Under the pieces are notes generated by a model that saw only the letters and a list, made by a program, of their open reading frames with translations, searched no databases and was not told where the DNA came from. A stretch of 64,000 nucleotides of DNA, taken from NCBI RefSeq assembly GCF_019038435.1, contig NZ_JAGPOX010000004.1:84046-148045 (forward strand), in the 5' to 3' direction. This document shows positions 1 to 8,759 of this stretch, piece after piece; the stretch's first letter is position 1; each line of letters begins with the position of its first letter. The position numbers and the translations under genes were made by a program. The DNA is from Nocardia alni. GTDB taxonomy: Bacteria > Actinomycetota > Actinomycetes > Mycobacteriales > Mycobacteriaceae.

Positions 1-81
1 TATACTTTTGGTCTTACCAATGCTGGTGCAGGCTGTGGCAATCGTGCCCCACTGCCGGACACCAACCGGCGAGGAGTATCA

Positions 82-945
82 ATGCCTGTCACCACAGTCG
101 CCTTTCACGGACGCAACGGGTACGAGTTGGCCGGGTACCGCTGGGATCCGGCGAAATCCCCGAGTGCCGCCGTCCAGATCGTGCACGGCATGGGTGAGCA
201 CGCGCTTCGCTATGCGCCGTTCGCCGAGGAACTCACCGCCGCCGGTTTCGTCGTCTACGCCTACGACCACCGCGGTCACGGCGCCTCGGCCGCCGGCGAT
301 CCGGGCGACCTCGGCCCCGACGGCTGGGCGGCACTGGTCGCCGAGATCGGCCTGGTCGGCGACCAGATCCGCGCGCAACACCCGGGCCTGCGTCTCGGAC
401 TCGTGGCCCACAGCATGGGCTCCTTCGCGACTCAGCAATTCCTCCTGACCGGCAGCGCCTCGCTCGACGCGGTGGCTCTGACCGGTACCGCGGCCATCGA
501 CCTGCTCGAGCCCGCCCTCGACCTCGACGCGCCACTGGAGCTGTCCGCGTTCAACGCGGCGTTCCAGCCACAACGGACCGATTTCGATTGGCTCAGCCGT
601 GACGAGGCGGTCGTCGACACATATCTCGCGGACCCACTCTGCGGATTCGGCATCGACCAGGACTCGGCGCGAGCGATGTTCGCGGGATCCCGCCCCCTCG
701 CCGATCCGGCCCAGGTCGCCGGGATTCGTCCCGATCTGCCCGTCTACCTGGCGGTCGGCGATCACGATCCGGTCAATGGCGGGCTGGCACTGTTCGAACC
801 GCTCGCGGAACGCCTGCGTACGGCTGGTCTCACGGATGTCACCACGCGGGTTTATCCGGGCGCACGACATGAAATCCTCAACGAGACCAACCGGGACGAG
901 GTCACGAAGGACCTCCTGCGCTGGGTGAACGACCGGCTGATCTGA
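82..945 (+). CDS. Alpha/beta hydrolase, monoacylglycerol lipase-like
   Basis: Serine hydrolase of the alpha/beta fold, 287 aa, the size of bacterial monoglyceride lipases. Visible: oxyanion-type HGMGEH at 35-40, nucleophile Ser111 in AHSMGS, acid Asp229 in GDHDP and His263 in ARHEIL, giving a full triad in the usual order. No signal peptide, so cytoplasmic. The ATG is preceded by GAGGAG at good spacing. It is followed by 257 bp that hold a tandem operator for the next gene, so it is probably a single-gene unit. Family members hydrolyse monoacylglycerols or other carboxylic esters; the substrate here is inferred only from family likeness. Confidence 0.85.
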   Translation: MPVTTVAFHGRNGYELAGYRWDPAKSPSAAVQIVHGMGEHALRYAPFAEELTAAGFVVYAYDHRGHGASAAGDPGDLGPDGWAALVAEIGLVGDQIRAQHPGLRLGLVAHSMGSFATQQFLLTGSASLDAVALTGTAAIDLLEPALDLDAPLELSAFNAAFQPQRTDFDWLSRDEAVVDTYLADPLCGFGIDQDSARAMFAGSRPLADPAQVAGIRPDLPVYLAVGDHDPVNGGLALFEPLAERLRTAGLTDVTTRVYPGARHEILNETNRDEVTKDLLRWVNDRLI

Positions 946-1010
946 ACCTGCGGATCGGCCGGGACCAGGGTCCTCGAATCGCCGCACGACAGGATACGAA
1001 CCACGGTAGA

Positions 1011-1063
1011 TAAGTGAATCTGATTCTGCTATCGTCTCAGTAAGAGAATCTGATTCTGTTATC
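1011..1063. promoter_or_regulatory. Tandem palindromic operator, two GAATCTGATTC sites 30 bp apart
   Basis: The palindrome GAATC-T-GATTC occurs at 1016-1026 and again at 1046-1056. Around it a 23-bp direct repeat (1011-1033 and 1041-1063) differs at only two positions. Centre spacing is exactly 30 bp, close to three helical turns, which suits two dimers binding the same face. It lies about 140 bp upstream of the SDR gene at 1203. Which regulator binds is unknown. Confidence 0.6.
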
Positions 1064-1202
1064 TCGTAGATCGGCTAGAAAACACCCGGATACCATCCGG
1101 TCGGTCTGGGACCCTGTATGGAGTACCAGTCAGGCGGAGTGTGACCGATGCTTCCGGCAGCTCGATACGAGAACGCACCATCGACCGAAAGGGGTACTTT
1201 CC

Positions 1203-2051
1203 ATGTCAGCGAAGACCATCGTCATCACCGGCACCGCAAGCGGATTCGGGCATCTGAGCGTGCGACTGTTCGCCGAAGCCGGATGGAATGTCGTGGCGAC
1301 CGTCCGCAAGGAATCGGATCTGGACACGCATGCCGGTGTCGAGAACGTGAAGACGCTGTTCCTGAACGTCGACGACGAGGAGGCCGACCTGGCGTTCGGT
1401 GAACTCGCGCGGTCCCAATTCGGCCGGGTCGACGCCCTGATCAACAATGCCGGATACTTCCACTCCGGCCCGCTGGAAGCCTCCACGATGGATCAGATCC
1501 ACCGGCAATTTCAAACCAACGTCTTCGGCCTGATCGCCCTGAACAAGGCGTTCATCCCGATCTTCCGCGAACAGCGCTCGGGCGTCATCGTCAACGTCAG
1601 CTCGATCAGCGCCGAGGCCGGCTTCCCGTACACCTCGGTATACGAGGCGTCCAAGGCGGCCGTGGCGTCGCTCACCGAGGGCCTGCACGCCGAACTGGCC
1701 GAATTCGGCGTCGCGGTGAAGGCGCTGTTCCCGGGCAATATGGCCACCCGGATCTTCAGCAAGACCGATCGCGCGCAGGATGTCCCGCAGGACTACCTCG
1801 CCTCGTGGGACAGGTTCGCGTCACTGAATGTGGTCCGCTCCGATCCGGCGATCACCGCCGCGGTGATGTTCCGCATGGTCACCGACGGCAACAGCCGCAC
1901 GGTCCGCTACTACAGCGGCCCCGACGGCGACGCGATCCCGCGGGTCAAGCAACTGCTCGGCCAGGACTGGTACTGGGAGGAATTCAGCGCCCGCAACCGC
2001 GGCGAATCCACACCGCTGTGGGACGCGTTGATGCCGAGTCCCAAGGCCTAG
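1203..2051 (+). CDS. SDR family oxidoreductase
   Basis: Classical short-chain dehydrogenase/reductase, 282 aa. Cofactor-binding TGTASGFG at 9-16, NNAG at 81-84, catalytic Ser in NVSS near 133, Tyr147 and Lys151 in YEASK. The C-terminal extension past about 240 is typical of the subgroup often annotated as 3-oxoacyl-ACP reductase-like oxidoreductase. It likely uses NADP(H) on a carbonyl or alcohol; substrate unknown. The next gene starts 9 bp downstream, so the LuxR-type regulator may be co-transcribed. The tandem GAATCTGATTC operator upstream suggests control by a dimeric repressor. Confidence 0.88.
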   Translation: MSAKTIVITGTASGFGHLSVRLFAEAGWNVVATVRKESDLDTHAGVENVKTLFLNVDDEEADLAFGELARSQFGRVDALINNAGYFHSGPLEASTMDQIHRQFQTNVFGLIALNKAFIPIFREQRSGVIVNVSSISAEAGFPYTSVYEASKAAVASLTEGLHAELAEFGVAVKALFPGNMATRIFSKTDRAQDVPQDYLASWDRFASLNVVRSDPAITAAVMFRMVTDGNSRTVRYYSGPDGDAIPRVKQLLGQDWYWEEFSARNRGESTPLWDALMPSPKA

Positions 2052-2060
2052 ACTCGCGAG

Positions 2061-4367
2061 ATGACGCGCCCCACGCAGCAGCGGCGTCCGGCCGGCAATC
2101 TTCCGACCGACCTGACGAGCTTCGTGGGGCGTCGCGCGGAATGCACCGAGCTGCGGCGGCTGGCCGCCGAGTCCCGCCTGGTGACGTTGACCGGTTTCGG
2201 CGGGGTCGGCAAGACCCGGCTCGCGCTACGCACCGCGGGCGAGCTGCGCCGCGCCTTCCCCGGCGGGGTGTGGCTGGTGGAACTCGCCGCGCTGGACAAC
2301 CCCGCACTGCTCCCGGACACCGTCGCCACGGCGATCGGACTGCACGTCCAGAGCCCGGACAGCACCCTCGGCGCACTGATCGACCATTTCTCCCGGCGCG
2401 GCACGATGCTCATACTCGACAACTGCGAGCACCTGATCGACTCCTGCGCAACGTTGTCGGCCGACCTGCTGCGCGCGTGCCCGCGGCTGCATGTGCTGGC
2501 GACCAGCCGGGAGGCGCTGGGCGTCCTCGGTGAGGTCACCTACCCGGTGCCGCCGTTGCCGGCGCCACCCGAGGCGGCCACGACCGGCGGCACGGAGTGG
2601 GACGCGGTCACCCTGTTCCTGGACCGTGCCCGGGTGGCGGCGCCCGGATTCGAGTTGACCGCGCGGAACCGGGACGCGGTGTTCGGCATCTGCCGCGGAC
2701 TGGGCGGGATTCCCCTCGCGCTCGAATTGGCGGCAGTGCGGCTGCGCGGTCTGTCCCCCGCGCAGCTGTTCGACCGCCTCTCCGACCACCTGCACCTGCT
2801 GACCTCGGGCAACCGGAACGCGCTGGAGCGTCAGCGGACCCTGCGCGGCTGCATCGAATGGAGCTATCAGCTGTGCACCGTGGCCGAGCGGGACCTGTGG
2901 GCCAGGACATCGGTATTCGCGGGCGGCTTCGAACTGGAGGCGGCCGAGGCCGTCTGCGGTGACCGGGCCGCCGTGCTCGACGGCGTGCTGTCGCTGGTCG
3001 ACAAGTCGGTGCTCACCCGCGAGGCGCGCGACGGCGCAGCGCGATACTCGACACTCGAGAGCCTGCGCCACTACGGCCTGGAACGACTGCGGGATTCCGG
3101 TCTGAGCGCACAGGTCCTGGGCAGGCATCAGGACTACTACTTCGATCTGGCCATCCGTTCGGAGGCCGAATCGGCGACCGAGATCCAGCGCGTCTCGATG
3201 GACCGGCTGCGCCGCGAGCACGCGAACCTGCAGTCCGCCTTCGAATTCGGCCTCGGCGCGGGCGGCCGGGCCGATCGCGGACTGCGGGCCGCCGGGCATC
3301 TGCGCGAGCACTGGATCGGGATCGGCGCCCTCGCCGAGGGGCGGCACTGGCTCGAACGTCTGCTCGGCGCCGCGCGGGCACGACCGGCGGTCCGGGCGCG
3401 AGGACTGCGCACGGCCGCCTGGCTGGCCACGCTGCAGGGTGACCTCCCGGCCACCGAGTCGTTCCTGGCGCAGCTGCGCGCGCTCGTCGACACGGGCGAG
3501 GCCGCCGACCAGGTATCGGTTGCCCTGCTGCACGAGGCCACCGGCAATTACGCCATGTATACCGGCGATCCCGAAGTCACGGTCCGCGAATGTGAGCTGG
3601 CGCTGCCCGGATTCGAGGCGCACGGCGAACTCGCGAGCGCCCTGGGCACCCGGATCCTGTTGCAGATGGCGCTCAGCCGTGCGGGCGACGCCGACCGGGC
3701 GATGCGGGTGCACGCGAGCTGTATGGAGACCACCGAAACGTCCGGAGACCGCTGGTACCGGTCGTACTCGCTGTGGCAGGCCGGGCTCACCCGCCTGGAC
3801 CAGGGCAATGCGGCGGCGGCGATCGACCTGCTGCGCACTGGATTACGACTGAAGACCCAACTCACCGATGCGATGGGTATCGCGCTGTGCATCGAGGGCC
3901 TCGCGTGGGCGACCGCCGGGACCGACCGGCGCCGCGCGGCCGCGCTGCTCGGCGCCGCCTCGGCACGCTGGCACGAAATGGGTTTGCACGCAGCCGATCT
4001 GCCCCATACAGCAGACGCCCACATCGCCTGCGAGGCGGCGCTGCGGCAGACCATGTCGCACGAGGAATTCTCCCGCGCCGTCGGTTCGGGTCTGGGGATG
4101 CCGGTCGAGGACGCCCTCGCGTTCGCGCTCGGCGACGCCCCGGTCACGCCGCCCGCCCCGGTGGAGCGGTCTCCACTCACCAAACGAGAGCACGAGGTCG
4201 CACACCTGGTCGCGCGCGGTCTGTCGAACCGGAATATCGCGGAGGAACTGATCATCGCCCCGCGGACCGCCGAAGCGCACGTCGAGCACATTCTGGTCAA
4301 GCTCGGATTCGGCTCACGCGCCCAGATCGCGGCGTGGGTCGCGGACCGCGATCGGCTACTCGGGTAG
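2061..4367 (+). CDS. Large ATPase-LuxR family transcriptional regulator
   Basis: 768-aa regulator of the predicted-ATPase plus LuxR type common in actinomycetes. The N-terminal NTPase has a P-loop GFGGVGKT at 45-52 and a Walker B ending LILD near 117-120. The middle is a helical repeat-rich (TPR-like) region of about 350 residues. The C-terminal 60 residues form a LuxR/GerE helix-turn-helix (LTKREHEV, then GLSNRNIAEEL). Such proteins are STAND-type switches that couple ligand and ATP binding to DNA binding. Its last 12 bases overlap the end of the convergent FadR-type gene. The target is probably the adjacent SDR, by position only. Confidence 0.88.
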   Translation: MTRPTQQRRPAGNLPTDLTSFVGRRAECTELRRLAAESRLVTLTGFGGVGKTRLALRTAGELRRAFPGGVWLVELAALDNPALLPDTVATAIGLHVQSPDSTLGALIDHFSRRGTMLILDNCEHLIDSCATLSADLLRACPRLHVLATSREALGVLGEVTYPVPPLPAPPEAATTGGTEWDAVTLFLDRARVAAPGFELTARNRDAVFGICRGLGGIPLALELAAVRLRGLSPAQLFDRLSDHLHLLTSGNRNALERQRTLRGCIEWSYQLCTVAERDLWARTSVFAGGFELEAAEAVCGDRAAVLDGVLSLVDKSVLTREARDGAARYSTLESLRHYGLERLRDSGLSAQVLGRHQDYYFDLAIRSEAESATEIQRVSMDRLRREHANLQSAFEFGLGAGGRADRGLRAAGHLREHWIGIGALAEGRHWLERLLGAARARPAVRARGLRTAAWLATLQGDLPATESFLAQLRALVDTGEAADQVSVALLHEATGNYAMYTGDPEVTVRECELALPGFEAHGELASALGTRILLQMALSRAGDADRAMRVHASCMETTETSGDRWYRSYSLWQAGLTRLDQGNAAAAIDLLRTGLRLKTQLTDAMGIALCIEGLAWATAGTDRRRAAALLGAASARWHEMGLHAADLPHTADAHIACEAALRQTMSHEEFSRAVGSGLGMPVEDALAFALGDAPVTPPAPVERSPLTKREHEVAHLVARGLSNRNIAEELIIAPRTAEAHVEHILVKLGFGSRAQIAAWVADRDRLLG

Positions 4368-5126
4368 TTCGATGATCCGGGTGCGGTCCGCATCGGAGAT
4401 CAGCTGCTTGCCGACGGTAGCCATATGCTTGGCCCAGAACCGCTCGGCTTCCTCGCCCTGCCGGTCGGCGATGAGCCCGACGAGTTTCTTGTGTGCCCGG
4501 TAGGCGCGATCCAGCTGCTTTTCCGCATCCGGCCACTCGCTGGCGACCGTGCGCGCATGCCGTTCGGAAATTCGCTCGAGGGTCTCGGCGACCAACGTCA
4601 TCGTGACGTTGCCGGACAGCCTGACAAGTTCGGTATGGAACCGCCAGGCGACCCCTGGGAACACCTTCGCGTCCCGGCGCGCGCGGGCCTCCTGATCCAG
4701 CAGCTCACGCAGATCGCTGATCTCCTGCGCCGAGGCCTTCTCGGCCGCGATGCGCACCGCCTGCGGCTCGAAGATCATGCGGAACCGATAGACATCGTTC
4801 AGCGTCGCGCCCCGCAATTGAAGCAGAATCGTGAACGGATCGACGGCCAGGTCCGATCCGGGCAGGCTGACGACCGCGCCCTTGTGGGAGCCTCGACGCA
4901 CGCTGATCAGCTGCTGCGCCTCGAGCAGCCGCAAGGCCTCGCGAAGCGTCGGGCGCGAGATTTCGTATTCCTCGACCAGCGCCGACTCCGGCGACAGCGA
5001 ATCGCCCTCCACGAACTCGCCCCGCAGGATCCGCTGGCGCAGGTCCGCGGCCACCACCTCGGCCATCTTGGGGATCCGCCGCCGGAGCACATCGGCCCGG
5101 TAGCCGTTCACCGGAGCTGCTGCCAT
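4356..5126 (-). CDS. FadR-subfamily GntR transcriptional regulator (copy 1)
   Basis: 256 aa. N-terminal winged helix at about 12-80 with the recognition stretch EISRPTLREALRLLEAQ, then an all-helical FCD effector domain (FRMIFEPQAVRIAA, FHTELVRLSGN, AHKKLVGLI, FWAKHM). The ATG at 5126 was chosen over upstream starts because GGAGG sits 9 bp before it; the longer reading frame is not needed. FadR-type proteins usually repress and are released by acyl-CoA or organic acids. A close paralogue lies at 31143-31922. Together they are the obvious candidates to read the TAGTTAACTA-like sites spread over this window. Confidence 0.9.
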   Translation of the reverse strand: MAAAPVNGYRADVLRRRIPKMAEVVAADLRQRILRGEFVEGDSLSPESALVEEYEISRPTLREALRLLEAQQLISVRRGSHKGAVVSLPGSDLAVDPFTILLQLRGATLNDVYRFRMIFEPQAVRIAAEKASAQEISDLRELLDQEARARRDAKVFPGVAWRFHTELVRLSGNVTMTLVAETLERISERHARTVASEWPDAEKQLDRAYRAHKKLVGLIADRQGEEAERFWAKHMATVGKQLISDADRTRIIELPE

Positions 5127-5142
5127 CGGGCACATCCTCCCT

Positions 5143-5167
5143 CTATCATGTCCATCATAGTCAACCT
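5143..5167. promoter_or_regulatory. Candidate autoregulatory operator of FadR-type gene
   Basis: Imperfect inverted repeat CTATCATG-TC-CATCATAG (5143-5160, 7 of 8 pairs) overlapped at its right by TAGTCAACCT (5158-5167), a relative of the TAGTNNACTA motif seen at the other promoters. It sits 17-40 bp upstream of the regulator start, the usual place for autoregulation. Confidence 0.4.
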
Positions 5168-5358
5168 TCTCAGCCATGTATTCAACCACGCCGACTCGGT
5201 TCGGGCCGCACACCGGGCCACCACCAGGGCGTCGAGCCGTCCGGCGACATACGTAGCCGCGTAAAATAGGTAGTCGCATAGGTATTCCGCGCGATGCCCG
5301 CCCGGCTGAGCACAGCGCACGATCGACCCGTTCCGTACGAAAAACCGGAGGAGTCATC

Positions 5359-5937
5359 GTGAACAGGACCACGGCGCAGGACCGGCAGACCGAGAGAGTC
5401 TGCGACAACTCACGCATCCCCGGCGGCCTCGCATCGTTCCCGACGGTGTGCGACTGCGACGGATCGCGCCCGCGGTGCGAAGGCCCCGATCTGACGCCGC
5501 GGACCGCACTGCTGCTCACCGTCGCAGGTCGGCGACTCGCCGATGAGGTCCGCGCCCTCGGCACGTCGAGCATGCGGCCCGCGCCGCTGAGCCGCCTCGC
5601 ATACGCACTGGACGGCTTGGCGCAGACCCTGGAGTGCGGTCTGCGGCCGATGCCGGGCACGCTGGGCGAACAGTTGTGCCTACACGTAATGATCGCCTAC
5701 GCAACAGATTTGGCGTTCGAAGTGGGTGACGACCCAGCCGGTGACCTCCCCTACAGCGAGTACGACTACGACTACGAGCGGCTGTACGACACACTGCTGC
5801 CGGACCACCGCTACGAGGGGCTGATCTGGGAGGTCCAGCAGAGCCCGCGCGGCGGCGGCTGCTTCGATTTCGCCACCCTGTGCGAGGTCACGCCGCCCGG
5901 CATCCTGCGTCGGTTGTTCACGCACCCGGCGAAGTAG
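5359..5937 (+). CDS. Hypothetical protein, acidic, 192 aa
   Basis: Not recognised. GTG start at 5359 is supported by GGAGGAG 6 bp upstream. The protein has an N-terminal Cys-rich stretch (VCDCDGSRPRC) within the first 40 residues, then an alpha-helical middle (TALLLTVAGRRLADEVRAL) and a Tyr/Asp-rich acidic segment (YSEYDYDYERLYD near 140). No signal peptide or membrane segment. It is divergent from the FadR-type gene and upstream of the first AT-rich operator, so it is outside the main regulon. Codon use matches the neighbours. Confidence 0.6.
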   Translation: MNRTTAQDRQTERVCDNSRIPGGLASFPTVCDCDGSRPRCEGPDLTPRTALLLTVAGRRLADEVRALGTSSMRPAPLSRLAYALDGLAQTLECGLRPMPGTLGEQLCLHVMIAYATDLAFEVGDDPAGDLPYSEYDYDYERLYDTLLPDHRYEGLIWEVQQSPRGGGCFDFATLCEVTPPGILRRLFTHPAK

Positions 5938-5971
5938 TCGACACCCACACGTAACGTCTGTCATGATGATG

Positions 5972-5996
5972 ACATAGTGCACGTAGTTATCTATGT
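5972..5996. promoter_or_regulatory. Promoter operator, TAGTTAACTA family (5984-5993)
   Basis: Two overlapping members of the recurrent motif: TAGTGCACGT at 5975-5984 and TAGTTATCTA at 5984-5993, flanked by the inverted pair ACATAG/CTATGT (5972-5977, 5991-5996). Located 29 bp before the start of the 98-aa gene at 6022. Confidence 0.5.
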
Positions 5997-6021
5997 TGAT
6001 ATGGTGACCCTGGAGGTTGAG

Positions 6022-6318
6022 ATGCCCGAATCCATGTTCGACGGCCGCGACACTGCCGACGAGGAGGACTACGACCTGCTCACCTACTCCGAGGCGGGTA
6101 TCCGGCTGGATCAGGAGATCGACCGTCAGCGCGCACGCCTCGCGAAGCTCGAATCGAGTGCGCAACCGGATGACGGCGGCGAGGTCGCCGCATGCCGCGA
6201 CCGGCTGGCCGCGTTGGAGCAGTCGCGTGAACGGAACTCCCGGCGCGCCATCAATGACGACAACTTCGAGCGGTTCTTCGGCTACCCGGCCGCTTCCGCT
6301 TCCGACGCCTTCAGTTAG
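6022..6318 (+). CDS. Small coiled-coil protein, 98 aa
   Basis: ATG at 6022 chosen over an earlier ATG at 5977 because GGAGG lies 5 bp upstream and because the earlier start would lie inside the operator. The protein is acidic at the N-terminus, followed by a charged helix (EIDRQRARLAKLES) and a second helix (RDRLAALEQSRERNSRRAI), suggesting a coiled coil, then NDDNFERFFGY. Similar small proteins occur beside lipid-catabolic genes in mycobacteria and relatives; the function is unknown. It is translated just ahead of the lactonase gene and probably shares its transcript. Confidence 0.65.
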   Translation: MPESMFDGRDTADEEDYDLLTYSEAGIRLDQEIDRQRARLAKLESSAQPDDGGEVAACRDRLAALEQSRERNSRRAINDDNFERFFGYPAASASDAFS

Positions 6319-6328
6319 GAGAAGATCA

Positions 6329-7561
6329 TTGGACTCCAAGCGCAGGGAAACGGCAGGACGGTACGTCGGGCGGCGCGGAGCACTCACCGCCGGTGTGACC
6401 GGTGGGGCGCTGCTGGCGCTGGCCATGATCGCGCGGCAGACCATCGGTTCGGGTGCGCCGACCGCGGCCGGCGCACCCGTCCCCACGGGCGAGCCCACGT
6501 ACGTCTACGTCTGTTCGAACTCGGTCATGGCCGGGACCCAGCCCGGTAACCCGATCGGGATCACCGTCTTCCGGCTCGATTCGCAATCGGGCGCATTGAC
6601 TCAGGTGCAGCAACTGCACACCACCAATCCGGACTGGCTGGCGATCGACCCGTCCGGCCGATTCCTTTTCGCCACTTACGCATTGATGGACGGCACGCAG
6701 AACGTCGGGGCCGTCGAGGCTTATACGACCGATCCGCGCACCGGCACGCTCACCTTCGTGAACCGGGTGTCGCTGGGCAACACCAGTCCCGCGCAGATAG
6801 CGGTCGCTCCCGACGGTCGGCATGTGGTCGTCGCCAATTACAACTACGGCCAGTACGTCGTCCTGCCGGTCGGGGAAGACGGACGACTCGGCCCGGTGAG
6901 CAGCTCACTCCAGGACACCGGCAAGGGCCCGAATCCGCGCCAGGATTCCGCACATCCGCACGCCGTGGACTTCGATCCGAAGGGCAGGTTCCTCGGCGCG
7001 GCCGATCTCGGGACCGACCAAGTACAGATCTTCCGCCTGTCCGGTGGGCAGTTGGAACGGGTCAGCGAGATATCCACCCCGGCGGGTATGGGTCCACGAC
7101 ACGTCGCCTTCTCCCCTGACAGCCGGACGCTGTACGTGATCGGCGAACTGGACGGAAATATCATGGCTTTCGCATACAACTCGGAGACCGGTGCGATCGG
7201 TCCTGCGCTGCAAACCATTTCGACCGCACCTCCCGGATATTCCGGCGTCCCCAGCGGTTCGGAGATCGCCGTGCATCCGTCGGGGAATTTCGTCTACGGA
7301 GCCAATCGTGGCTCACAGTCCGTCGCCGGCTATCGAATCGATCATTCGACCGGAAAGCTTTCCACTATCGGCTTCGCCACGCAGGGCGTGAACGTTCCTA
7401 CCAATTTCGCCATCGATCCGAGCGGCCGGTGGCTCTACGTCAACAGCAATGCGTCGAACAGCATCGTGCAGTTCGGGATCGATCCCAGCGGTGAACTGAA
7501 ACCCACCGGCCGCACGACACCCCTGTACGCCCCCAACGTGATGATTTTCCGTGCATCTTAG
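6329..7561 (+). CDS. Secreted lactonase (6-phosphogluconolactonase-type) beta-propeller, copy 1
   Basis: 410 aa from a TTG start at 6329 with AGGAGA 7 bp upstream; the preceding frame has no better start. N-terminus carries arginine pairs and a hydrophobic core (RRGALTAG, then GGALLALAMIA), a likely Tat or Sec export signal. The rest is the seven-bladed propeller of the lactonase/YbhE family, with repeated blade motifs such as DPSGRFLFA, APDGRHVVVANY, HPHAVDFDPKGRFL and SPDSRTLYVIGE. Family members open sugar or homoserine-type lactones, but many are uncharacterised. Two further secreted propellers of the same family occur at 43926 and 55521. Its TAG stop is part of the next operator. Confidence 0.8.
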   Translation: MDSKRRETAGRYVGRRGALTAGVTGGALLALAMIARQTIGSGAPTAAGAPVPTGEPTYVYVCSNSVMAGTQPGNPIGITVFRLDSQSGALTQVQQLHTTNPDWLAIDPSGRFLFATYALMDGTQNVGAVEAYTTDPRTGTLTFVNRVSLGNTSPAQIAVAPDGRHVVVANYNYGQYVVLPVGEDGRLGPVSSSLQDTGKGPNPRQDSAHPHAVDFDPKGRFLGAADLGTDQVQIFRLSGGQLERVSEISTPAGMGPRHVAFSPDSRTLYVIGELDGNIMAFAYNSETGAIGPALQTISTAPPGYSGVPSGSEIAVHPSGNFVYGANRGSQSVAGYRIDHSTGKLSTIGFATQGVNVPTNFAIDPSGRWLYVNSNASNSIVQFGIDPSGELKPTGRTTPLYAPNVMIFRAS

Positions 7562-7568
7562 TTTACTA
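7559..7568. promoter_or_regulatory. TAGTTTACTA operator overlapping the lactonase stop codon
   Basis: TAGTTTACTA, one of the recurrent TAGTNNACTA sites, 50 bp upstream of the first acyl-CoA dehydrogenase of the igr-like operon. Its first three bases are the TAG stop codon of the lactonase gene. This indicates the operon 7618-13404 has its own controlled promoter. Confidence 0.5.
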
Positions 7569-7617
7569 CGTTTACCATCAAGCTCGGCCCTGGCCGGCGC
7601 GATGTCAGGGAGGACAT

Positions 7618-8754
7618 GTGGAGTTCGGATGGTTCGAGGACGACCGGGAATTCCGGCACGAACTCCGCACGATCATCGAACAGGAGCTGCCCCCACGCTG
7701 GGCCGATCTGATTCCCGGCGAGGAGGTCGCCTCGGAATTCGTCCTGAACTTCTGCCGCACGCTGGGTGAGCGCGGTCTGCTCACCCCGCACTGGCCCAGC
7801 GAATACGGCGGGCGCGACGCGTCGGCCTGGCAGTTCATCATCCTCGGCGAGGAGCTGTGGTCCGCCGGTGAACCGCGCGGCTCCCAGTACATGAACGTGA
7901 ACTGGATCGGTCCGGCCATCATCAACGCGGGTACGCCGGAGCAGCGTGCATACCACCTGGCTCGGATCAGCCGCGGCGATGTCTTCTGGTGCCAGGGCTT
8001 TTCCGAGCGCGAGGCGGGAACAGACCTCGCCGCGATGCGCACTCTCGCCAGCCGCGACGGCGACGACTACGTGATCAACGGCGAGAAGGTGTGGACCTCG
8101 TACGCGGGCGTCGCCGACTACTGCTTCCTGCTCGCGCGCACCGATCCGGAAACGACCGGAGGACAAGGCATCTCGGTATTCCTGGTACCGACCGACACGC
8201 CCGGCTTCAGCATCGAACCGATCCCCGGCGTGCTGGACATCCACGAGTTCAACCGCCTCACCTTCCGCGACGTGCGAGTCCCCGCCTCGGCGCGGCTCGG
8301 CCCGGAGAACCAGGGATGGGCGGTCGTACGGGAAGCGCTGTCGCACGAGCGAATCGGCGGGCCGCGGTATGCCCGGGCCGCGCAGGTCGCCGAACGCCTC
8401 GAAGAATTCGCGCGGGAGTACGGCGAACTCGACCGGGACGGACTGCGCACCCGGTTCGCCGAGGCGCACGCGGCGTGCCACGCCGCGCGGCTGCTGGTCT
8501 ACCGAGCGATCCACGAACGGATCAAGAGCAGGCCGGAGGATCTGGCCGTGAGCCAGGCCCGGGTCGCGATCGTGCGTTCCGAACGGCTCGTCGCGGAACT
8601 CGCCCTCGACCTGTTCGAGGACGAGAGCCTGGCGCGGCGGTCGACCGGAAACGCACAACTCAAGACGGCGATGATCGCCGGACTCGGCGGAGGCAGCGTC
8701 GAGGTGCAACTCAACATGGTGGCCCGGGCCCTGCTCGGGTCCGGTCGGAGGTGA
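7618..8754 (+). CDS. Acyl-CoA dehydrogenase, ChsE-like large subunit
   Basis: FAD-dependent acyl-CoA dehydrogenase, 378 aa, forming the alpha,beta double bond in an acyl-CoA. The FAD/substrate loop is visible as CQGFSEREAGTDLAAM near 128-143 and the beta-barrel VINGEKVWTSYAGVADYCFLLART follows. The usual C-terminal ID-box glutamate (TSE) is absent, as in subunits of heteromeric steroid-type dehydrogenases. GTG start with GGGAGG upstream. The next gene, a shorter dehydrogenase, begins 6 bp downstream with its SD overlapping this stop, so the two products probably form one alpha2beta2 enzyme like ChsE1-ChsE2 (FadE28-FadE29). Confidence 0.88.
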   Translation: MEFGWFEDDREFRHELRTIIEQELPPRWADLIPGEEVASEFVLNFCRTLGERGLLTPHWPSEYGGRDASAWQFIILGEELWSAGEPRGSQYMNVNWIGPAIINAGTPEQRAYHLARISRGDVFWCQGFSEREAGTDLAAMRTLASRDGDDYVINGEKVWTSYAGVADYCFLLARTDPETTGGQGISVFLVPTDTPGFSIEPIPGVLDIHEFNRLTFRDVRVPASARLGPENQGWAVVREALSHERIGGPRYARAAQVAERLEEFAREYGELDRDGLRTRFAEAHAACHAARLLVYRAIHERIKSRPEDLAVSQARVAIVRSERLVAELALDLFEDESLARRSTGNAQLKTAMIAGLGGGSVEVQLNMVARALLGSGRR

Positions 8755-8759
8755 GTGGG

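Noticed and set aside
2226..3713. 495-aa frame on the minus strand inside the LuxR-type gene
   Set aside because: Antisense shadow of a GC-rich gene: Gln/Arg/Gly-rich, no domain, no SD. The same applies to the long minus frames at 12262-14061, 47395-49278, 50431-52548 and 53707-55500.
4356..5660. 434-aa version of the first FadR-type regulator
   Set aside because: The extra N-terminal 178 residues cover the promoter and operator and lack homology; the SD-supported ATG at 5126 gives the normal family length.
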